From: CAYMCQ01 sp964389025
GTDB lineage: Bacteria; Verrucomicrobiota; Verrucomicrobiia; Limisphaerales; CAYMCQ01
Assembly: GCA_964389025.1 (NCBI GenBank)
Contig: CAYMCQ010000103.1
Span: forward strand, 1 to 11,182
Length of the DNA stretch: 11,182 bases
Direction of reading: 5' to 3'
Each line of letters opens with the position of its first letter. The stretch's first letter is position 1. The position numbers were made by a program, and so were the translations under genes. Under the pieces are notes generated by a model. That model did not search any database. It saw nothing but the letters and a program-made list of their open reading frames with translations, and was not told the DNA's origin. Positions 6,692 to 11,182 of this stretch are shown piece after piece.

Positions 6692-7942
6692 TTACTTGAG
6701 ATGATTCGCCGTGTCGTTGACGCCAGATGTGATTTCCTGCCGCGTCTTGAAATTGCGGATGCGGACATAGGCGTCGTTTTCCATGCGGATGGTAAAAGCG
6801 GCTTTCAATTCCTGCGCGCGTTTGAACTGTTTGTCCGGTTTCGTTGGCGTCAGCGAATACTCGACTGCCAATCCTTTGGCGCGCAAATCGTGGATGAGTT
6901 TCAAAGATTGCGAGCGCAACGCCTCGTCCTCGATCAGGCAAAAAACGTCGGTGCTCGTGTCGAACGGCGGCAAAAGTTTTCGCGCCTTGAGCAGTTCCAG
7001 CAAAACAACGTCACCCATGCCGAAGCCGAGCGCAGGCAAGTTTACTTTTCCGCCGCTGATGAGTTTGACCAGATTGTCATAGCGGCCGCCGCCAGCGATG
7101 GCGCGGAATTCGCCTTTGCGGTCGAACGCTTCGAAGACAACTCCCGTGTAGTAAGCCAGCCCGCGAATGACGTGGTAATCAATTTTCACGAACGCGCTCA
7201 ACCCGCGCGCGGTGAGATTTTTAAGGATGGCGCCGAGTTCTTCAGTCGGCTTGCCGCTGGAAATAAATTTTTCAACGTCGTCGAGCGCGATGCCGAGTTT
7301 TGCAAGCTGGGCTTTGCTTTCCTCGGGTTTCTCGCGCTCCAGTTTGTCTATGATCTGAAAGAACGCATAAGCATTTCCGTTTCTGGATTCTGGATTCTGG
7401 ATTCTGGATTCAAAAAATTGCTGCCACGCGTTGCGGCTGCTCAATCGGATCACGAAATCATTTTCCGTCAGGCCGAACGAGCGCAGCGTGTCAATGAGCA
7501 GCGCGATCAATTCCGCGTCCGCAGCCACGTCGCTCTCGCCGATGATGTCGGCGTTGAACTGGAAATGCTCGCGCAGCCGTCCCTTTTGCTGGCGCTCGTA
7601 GCGGAAGAGTTGAGGGATGGCGAACCACTTGAGCGGCTTTTTGTAGTTGCGCTCGTGGGCGGCGACCATCCGCGCGAGCGTCGGCGTCATTTCGGGGCGC
7701 AGCGCGACGGCGCGCTCGCCCTTGTCCATGAAGTTGTAGAGCTGTTTGACGATTTCGTCGCCGCTCTTGGTCGTGAAAAGTTCAAGCGGTTCGAGCGGCG
7801 GGCCGTCGTATTCGCGGAAGCCGTAACGCCGCGCGACCTCGCGCCATTTGCTGAAAATGAACTGGCGCGCGTCTGCGCTCCAAAGGTCGGTGGTGGGCAG
7901 CGGCTCAGGATAAAAATCGCGGAATCCGGGTAAACGTTCCAT
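6692..7942 (-). CDS. hisS: Histidyl-tRNA synthetase, variant class
   Basis: This cytosolic class II aminoacyl-tRNA synthetase charges tRNA-His. Visible landmarks are GFRDFYPE (6-13), LRPEMTPTLAR (81-91), motif 2 FRYERQQKGRLREHFQ (113-128), the His-binding segment VIRGLAYYTG (258-267), the GGGRYD segment (284-289), motif 3 LPALGFGMGDVVL (302-314) and a C-terminal anticodon-binding alpha/beta domain (about 330-416). Length 416 is normal. Two features differ from the E. coli type: RGLAYYTG instead of RGLDYYTG, and motif 3 has GDVVL where GLERL is usual, so the motif 3 arginine is missing. I recall a similar GLAYYTG/GFGDAVI form in plant organellar HisRS, so this is probably a family variant rather than decay. 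A perfect heptamer array encodes residues 178-188 in a loop. No good Shine-Dalgarno is seen before the ATG. Confidence 0.95.
   Translation of the reverse strand: MERLPGFRDFYPEPLPTTDLWSADARQFIFSKWREVARRYGFREYDGPPLEPLELFTTKSGDEIVKQLYNFMDKGERAVALRPEMTPTLARMVAAHERNYKKPLKWFAIPQLFRYERQQKGRLREHFQFNADIIGESDVAADAELIALLIDTLRSFGLTENDFVIRLSSRNAWQQFFESRIQNPESRNGNAYAFFQIIDKLEREKPEESKAQLAKLGIALDDVEKFISSGKPTEELGAILKNLTARGLSAFVKIDYHVIRGLAYYTGVVFEAFDRKGEFRAIAGGGRYDNLVKLISGGKVNLPALGFGMGDVVLLELLKARKLLPPFDTSTDVFCLIEDEALRSQSLKLIHDLRAKGLAVEYSLTPTKPDKQFKRAQELKAAFTIRMENDAYVRIRNFKTRQEITSGVNDTANHLK
7381..7411. repeat. Exact heptamer array (TTCTGGA, 4.4 copies) inside hisS
   Basis: TTCTGGA is repeated four times without error from 7381 to 7408 and followed by TTC. 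Because 7 is not a multiple of 3, each copy is read in a different frame, giving ESRIQNPESRN (residues 178-188) on the minus strand. This falls between the SSRNAWQQFF helix and AYAFFQIIDKLE, a loop outside the active-site motifs. The reading frame on both sides is intact. Confidence 0.93.
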
Positions 7943-7965
7943 GCGCCGGAAGAATGGTGGAAGAA

Positions 7966-8036
7966 GTCAAAACGTTAAAGCGTTAAAAAATTGCAGCGCC
8001 GCGAGGGCTGGCGTCATAAACGTTTTAACGGCTGAC
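7966..8036. repeat. Intergenic inverted repeat between the HU gene and hisS; possible terminator
   Basis: The 71-bp segment begins with GTCAAAACGTTAAAGCGTT (7966-7984) and ends with the imperfect complement AAACGTTTTAACGGCTGAC (8018-8036). Aligning CGTTAAAGCGTTAAA with the complement of the right arm gives 12 of 15 matches. The left arm is itself a period-8 repeat (AACGTTAA, AGCGTTAA). It starts directly after the HU stop codon. Within it, seen in the HU transcript direction, a weak CGCC/GGCG stem (8013-8010 with 8000-7997) is followed closely by a run of six T (7990-7985), so it may end the HU transcript. Confidence 0.6.
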
Positions 8037-8372
8037 CTACGCGTCCAAACCTGCCGGCTCCGCCGCTTGCGCCGCCTTGACTTGCGCGGGCGTGAGCTTG
8101 ATGACCTGCTCGCGCATTTCCTTGCCGGGTTTGAATTTCACGACGCAGCGTTCCGGGATGGGCACATCTGTTTCGGGCGCGTTGGGATTTCGCCCGACGC
8201 GGGCTTTGCGGACTTTGACTTCAAAGACGCCGAAGTTTCGCAACTCGACAGTGCGGCCTTTTGCCACCGCGCTGGAAATGTAGTCGAGCGTTTTTTGGAT
8301 CACGTCCAAAACCTGTTGTTGCACCAGGCCGGTTTCGTTGCTGATGCGAATGACCAAGTCACGTTTTGTCAT
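8037..8372 (-). CDS. HU/IHF-family DNA-binding protein
   Basis: This 111-residue nucleoid protein of the HU/IHF family would bind and bend DNA as a dimer. The N-terminal helices (MTKRDLVIRISNETGL…) are followed by ELRNFGVFEVKVRKARVGRNP (43-63) and FKPGKEMRE (80-88), the standard beta-arm region with the intercalating-proline RNP (61-63). The DNA-contacting arm reads NAPETDVPIP. The core ends near residue 91; an extra Ala-rich tail of about 20 residues (KLTPAQVKAAQAAEPAGLDA) follows. HU versus IHF subunit cannot be decided from this sequence alone. A ribosome-binding site AAAAGG (8384-8379) sits 6 nt before the ATG, the best such site in the window. It is preceded by a convincing promoter in the gap after pyrD, so it is probably transcribed separately and strongly. 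Confidence 0.93.
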   Translation of the reverse strand: MTKRDLVIRISNETGLVQQQVLDVIQKTLDYISSAVAKGRTVELRNFGVFEVKVRKARVGRNPNAPETDVPIPERCVVKFKPGKEMREQVIKLTPAQVKAAQAAEPAGLDA

Positions 8373-8413
8373 AATGAACCTTTTGTTGCAGGTGTCTGAA
8401 TTCCTTACAAATT

Positions 8414-8442
8414 CCTATAAACCCCGTTTTACCAACGGTCAA
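8414..8442 (-). promoter_or_regulatory. Sigma70-type promoter of the HU gene
   Basis: On the minus strand TTGACC (8442-8437) is followed by a 17-nt spacer and TATAGG (8419-8414). The -35 matches TTGACA at five of six positions; the -10 matches TATAAT at four. Transcription would start near 8407, giving a leader of about 35 nt that contains the AAAAGG ribosome-binding site. The site lies in the 100-bp gap between pyrD and the HU gene, where a promoter is expected. Confidence 0.6.
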
Positions 8443-8472
8443 GAGAGGAAAAATGAATTTTTGCTCGCGTGA

Positions 8473-9561
8473 TTACTTCGTTGCAGAAGATCCCACCGCT
8501 TCGGCAAAACTTTTGAATCCGTCTGCGCGCAACTTTTCCTCCAACCCCGCGACGATTCTTTTTGCGATGCCGGGACCTTCGTAAATCAACCCCGTGTAAA
8601 TCTGCAAGAGTGACGCCCCCGCGACGATTTTTTCCCATGCATCGTCCGCGCTGAAAATCCCGCCGACGCCGATGATGGGCAGCGAGCCGCGCGTCTGTTT
8701 GAAAAGATGGCGGATGACTTCCGTGCTGCGGGCGCGCAATGGCCTTCCGCTCAAGCCGCCGGACTCGGAATAAATTTTCTGCGGACTGTTTGGGCGCGTG
8801 GTTGTTGTGTTGGTCGCGACGATTCCAGCAAGTTTGCGTGTCGCAACCAGTTCGAGAATTTCATCCATCGCCTCGAACGAAAGGTCGGGCGAAACTTTGA
8901 CGAGAATCGGTTTGGGTGGAGCCGCGTTGAGTTGTTGAATCGCGGCCAGGATTTGGTCGAGCGCCGATTTGTCCTGCAACGCGCGCAAACCCGGCGTGTT
9001 CGGCGAACTGACATTGATCACAAAAAAATCTGCGTGCGATTTTAGAACGCGAAACGAATTCGCGTAATCTTCCGCCGCGTTTTCGAGCGGCGTGATTTTA
9101 GATTTGCCGAGATTGATTCCTGCGGGGTGCGCGGGCCAGAGATTATTTGCGCGCCACCCGGAAAGTTTTTCGGCGAAAGCTTCCGCGCCGGGATTGTTGA
9201 AGCCCATCCGGTTGATGAGCGCTTCGTCCTCAGGGACGCGGAATAAACGTGGGAGTTCATTTCCCGGCTGTGGATGCCATGTCACGCCGCCTAGTTCGCA
9301 GAAGCCGAAACCGAGCGCGCTCCACATCGGGACCGCTTCGGCAAATTTGTCCATCCCCGCCGCAAGACCGACGGGATTCGGGAATTTCAATCCAAAAACT
9401 TCCGTCGGCAGACTTGGTGCGGAAAAAAATGACGAAACTGCTTCGCAAAGAACTGGGTTTCTGCTCGCCAGATTCAACGCACGGATGGTTCGCGCATGAA
9501 TCGCTTCCGAATCCTGCGCGAACAAAACCGGGCGAACCAATTTCCGGTAAAACCAACTCAT
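8473..9561 (-). CDS. pyrD: Dihydroorotate dehydrogenase, class 2 (quinone-linked)
   Basis: This enzyme oxidises dihydroorotate to orotate in de novo pyrimidine synthesis, passing electrons to membrane quinone through FMN. Class 2 membership is shown by the N-terminal helical extension (SWFYRKLVRPVLFAQDSEAIHART, about 2-25) that docks on the membrane, and by NVSSPNTPGLR (183-193). In that motif Ser186 corresponds to the catalytic Ser175 of E. coli PyrD, with Asn183 and Asn188 as partners. Other landmarks are VGLAAGMDK (64-72, FMN/substrate region), NRMGFNNPG (117-125), VKVSPDLS (221-228), VATNTTTTR (248-256), SGGLSGRPL (267-275) and the phosphate-binding GVGGIFS (298-304). Length 362 is normal. 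It lies 43 bp downstream of the HEAT-repeat gene on the same strand. No Shine-Dalgarno precedes the ATG, but the start fits the family N-terminus. No other pyrimidine gene is nearby. Confidence 0.96.
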   Translation of the reverse strand: MSWFYRKLVRPVLFAQDSEAIHARTIRALNLASRNPVLCEAVSSFFSAPSLPTEVFGLKFPNPVGLAAGMDKFAEAVPMWSALGFGFCELGGVTWHPQPGNELPRLFRVPEDEALINRMGFNNPGAEAFAEKLSGWRANNLWPAHPAGINLGKSKITPLENAAEDYANSFRVLKSHADFFVINVSSPNTPGLRALQDKSALDQILAAIQQLNAAPPKPILVKVSPDLSFEAMDEILELVATRKLAGIVATNTTTTRPNSPQKIYSESGGLSGRPLRARSTEVIRHLFKQTRGSLPIIGVGGIFSADDAWEKIVAGASLLQIYTGLIYEGPGIAKRIVAGLEEKLRADGFKSFAEAVGSSATK

Positions 9562-9604
9562 GCGCGCAAGTTTCGAGTGGCAGGTCGCGGGTGTCGAGAA
9601 TGAA

Positions 9605-10693
9605 TCACTTTGCTTCCGACTTTGGCACGGGCGCGGAATTTATTTTATCCAAAGTTTTGCGGGCGGCTGTGCGCACCGCTTCGTTGGGGTCATTCAGCAA
9701 TTCGTTGAGCATTGGAATCGCCGGGCGTGCTTTCCACGGAGCTTCGCCGAGATTTTTCACGGCCTGAAGACGAACGCTCGCATCCAGGTCTTTCAGCAAA
9801 TCCGTCATCGCCGCGACGACTTCCTTTGTCCAGAACCTCATCATGCCGAGCGCGGTGGCTGCGGCGAGGCGATTCGTCGCGTCGTCGTCCTTCAACACGG
9901 CGATGAGCGCGGGGATGAATTCATTCGGCGCGTGCATCGCTGTCGCCGCGCCGATGGCCGTCCGGCGGGCGACGCCTTCTCGTTGCACAATCACTTGAAG
10001 CACAGCTTTTCTTGCTCGTTCGCCCAGATTGTTCATCGCAGAGGCGCTGGTATCGCGAACCGATGCGTCGGTGTCGCCGAAACATTTGATGAGCGCGGGA
10101 AGCGCAGGCGCGGCGTTCGTTCCCATCACGCCAAGCGCGTAAGCGGCCCAGTGCCGAACTGGCGCACGTTCGTTTTTCAAAGCGTGGATGAGGAATGGAA
10201 CGGAAACTTTTCCGATCCTGCAAAGCGCGGTCGCCGCTTCCATCGAAACCCCGATGTCCTTGCCGCGCAAAGCTTCATCCAGCAACGGCACGGCTTCCTT
10301 CGCGTCCGGCCCGATGATTCCCAATGCCCGCGCCGCGGTCAGATGAACGTCCGGCCAGTAAATCGGTTTCACAAAGCGCAACAGCAAACGTCTGATTGGC
10401 AACGGCAATTTTGGCGCGAATGCAAAAACTTTTCTGCGAAACCAGGAATCTTTACCGCGAAGCAACCTCATCAAATCCGGGACGGCGCGTGCGCCAAGCT
10501 CTTTGAATGCGATGGCCGCGTCATCGCGGGTCTTCTGATCGCCGGCGATCAAGTCAGCAGCCAATTGCCCGACAGTTTTCCCTTGGTAGATGACCGGCTT
10601 GGGAAGCGAGACTTTGACGAAGATAACAAGGTTCAGCGCAATGACGAAAATCACCAGCCAGCGAAAAAGTTTTTTTGAAGCTTGTGCGTGCAA
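9605..10693 (-). CDS. Membrane-anchored HEAT-repeat protein
   Basis: The N-terminus is a basic stretch and one membrane helix (LFRWLVIFVIALNLVIF, 9-25). After a short linker with a YQGKTVGQLAADL segment (36-48), the rest is a series of HEAT/PBS-lyase-type helical repeats of about 30-40 residues. Examples are TRDDAAIAFKELGARAVPDL (55-74), TAARALGIIGPDAKEAVPLL (119-138), VRHWAAYALGVMGTNAAPAL (179-198) and VRLQAVKNLGEAPWKARPAI (307-326). Such solenoids usually mediate protein-protein contact; no enzyme motif is present and the partner is unknown. The start shown is a TTG, the first usable start after an in-frame TGA and directly before the membrane helix; no Shine-Dalgarno is visible, and a GTG inside the helix (codon 14) is unlikely. 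It sits 46 bp downstream of the cyclase gene and 43 bp upstream of pyrD. Confidence 0.85.
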   Translation of the reverse strand: MHAQASKKLFRWLVIFVIALNLVIFVKVSLPKPVIYQGKTVGQLAADLIAGDQKTRDDAAIAFKELGARAVPDLMRLLRGKDSWFRRKVFAFAPKLPLPIRRLLLRFVKPIYWPDVHLTAARALGIIGPDAKEAVPLLDEALRGKDIGVSMEAATALCRIGKVSVPFLIHALKNERAPVRHWAAYALGVMGTNAAPALPALIKCFGDTDASVRDTSASAMNNLGERARKAVLQVIVQREGVARRTAIGAATAMHAPNEFIPALIAVLKDDDATNRLAAATALGMMRFWTKEVVAAMTDLLKDLDASVRLQAVKNLGEAPWKARPAIPMLNELLNDPNEAVRTAARKTLDKINSAPVPKSEAK

Positions 10694-10739
10694 CGACGGA
10701 AGTTTCGCTCAGAGAACCCCCGGATTCAAACGAACAATA

Positions 10740-11182
10740 TCACTTCGCGAAAACGTGTGGCACGGGATGGCCGTTGATTTGTGCGCTGCTTTTCACCGAC
10801 GCGCCAGTTTCAAGAATGTTTCGATAAGTCGCCAGCGCCAGCAGCGGCCAACTGTTCCGATACATGTCGTATTTTAAATAGAACACGCGCGGAAAACCTG
10901 TGCCGGTCGTCTCATGTTCCGTCCACGAGCCGTCGGCGTTCTGCGTGCGGGTCAGATACTCGATGCCGCGCCGGATGCTCGGGCGGTTCGGGTCGTCGAA
11001 CGCGCAAAGTCCCATCACAGCCCACGCGGTTTGCGACGCGGTGCTCGGGCCCTGCCCTTTGTAAATCGGATCGTCGTAAGTGTTGCAGCGCTCGCCCCAG
11101 CCGCCGTCCTCGTGCTGGACGCTTTCAAGCCAGTCGCGCGCCTTGAGCAGCCACGGCTGGTTCATGTCCAGGTTCAACGCGC
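10740..11182 (-). CDS. shc: Squalene-hopene cyclase-type triterpene cyclase, C-terminal part (5' end outside the window)
   Basis: The frame stays open to the right edge, so the gene begins outside; the 147 codons here are the C-terminus. Two QW repeats are visible, QHEDGGWGE and QNADGSWTE. They are followed by the cyclase-specific stretch GTGFPRVFYLKYDMYR. Its aromatic residues match the positions of Phe601, Phe605, Tyr609 and Tyr612 in the Alicyclobacillus enzyme, and GPSTASQTAWAVMGL is also typical. The family cyclises squalene to hopene in the membrane, the entry step to hopanoids. Oxidosqualene cyclases and other SHC-like paralogues share the C-terminus, and the catalytic DxDD motif is not in view, so the exact product cannot be fixed. 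The catalytic domain ends near LALATYRNIL, with a tail of about 23 residues after it. An internal TTG at 11177-11175 could be mistaken for the start. Confidence 0.92.
   Translation of the reverse strand, partial: ALNLDMNQPWLLKARDWLESVQHEDGGWGERCNTYDDPIYKGQGPSTASQTAWAVMGLCAFDDPNRPSIRRGIEYLTRTQNADGSWTEHETTGTGFPRVFYLKYDMYRNSWPLLALATYRNILETGASVKSSAQINGHPVPHVFAK

Noticed and set aside
7381..7411. Heptamer repeats as a CRISPR array
   Set aside because: The unit is 7 bp with no spacers; it is a simple tandem repeat within a coding gene.
6461..7933. A 490-codon open frame antisense to hisS and the start of the YkgJ-type gene
   Set aside because: It mirrors the codon bias of the GC-rich real genes; its translation has no domain, is Arg/Phe/Val-rich, and the minus-strand proteins have clear family motifs throughout.
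9560..10678. A 372-codon open frame antisense to the HEAT-repeat gene
   Set aside because: The opposite frame shows regular HEAT repeats and a membrane helix; the antisense translation shows no recognisable features and many Cys/His/Arg typical of a shadow frame.

Overview
This window looks like a chromosomal stretch from a GC-rich, Gram-negative-type bacterium. The most likely group is Verrucomicrobiota (Pedosphaera/Limisphaera-like). That is an inference from the style of the proteins and from short in-frame repeats whose peptides (for example a GTHGQDARAT string) I recall from predicted verrucomicrobial proteins; I could not check it. No phage, plasmid, CRISPR, tRNA or rRNA feature is visible.

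Layout. The left edge holds the probable 3' end of an unidentified plus-strand gene (1-135) and a small plus-strand lipoprotein (165-584). From 623 to the right edge all genes lie on the minus strand. In transcription order (right to left) these are: the C-terminal part of a squalene-hopene cyclase-type enzyme, cut by the window edge; a membrane-anchored HEAT-repeat protein; class 2 dihydroorotate dehydrogenase (pyrD); an HU/IHF-like DNA-binding protein behind a good sigma70-type promoter; histidyl-tRNA synthetase (hisS); a YkgJ-type cysteine-cluster protein; a copper-type P1B ATPase; a small lipoprotein; and a GH57 1,4-alpha-glucan branching enzyme. Gaps are mostly 20-125 bp, so several genes may be co-transcribed. 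Their functions (hopanoid synthesis, pyrimidine synthesis, nucleoid structure, translation, copper export, glycogen branching) do not form one pathway. I read this as an ordinary housekeeping region.

The unusual part is a set of short repetitive inserts inside otherwise well-conserved enzyme genes. The GH57 gene carries a 70-bp two-hairpin palindromic element (1801-1870) and an inverted pair of hexamer arrays (881-958). The P-type ATPase carries a degenerate heptamer array (4475-4502) within an extra segment. hisS carries an exact 4.4-copy heptamer array (7381-7411). All keep the reading frame and all fall between catalytic motifs or outside them. A related-looking inverted repeat lies between hisS and the HU gene. 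This is comparable in kind to the Rickettsia palindromic elements that insert into coding genes, but the sequences are different, and it is the main thing here worth following up.

Most start codons lack a recognisable Shine-Dalgarno sequence; the HU gene is the exception. No gene-free stretch longer than about 130 bases is present.
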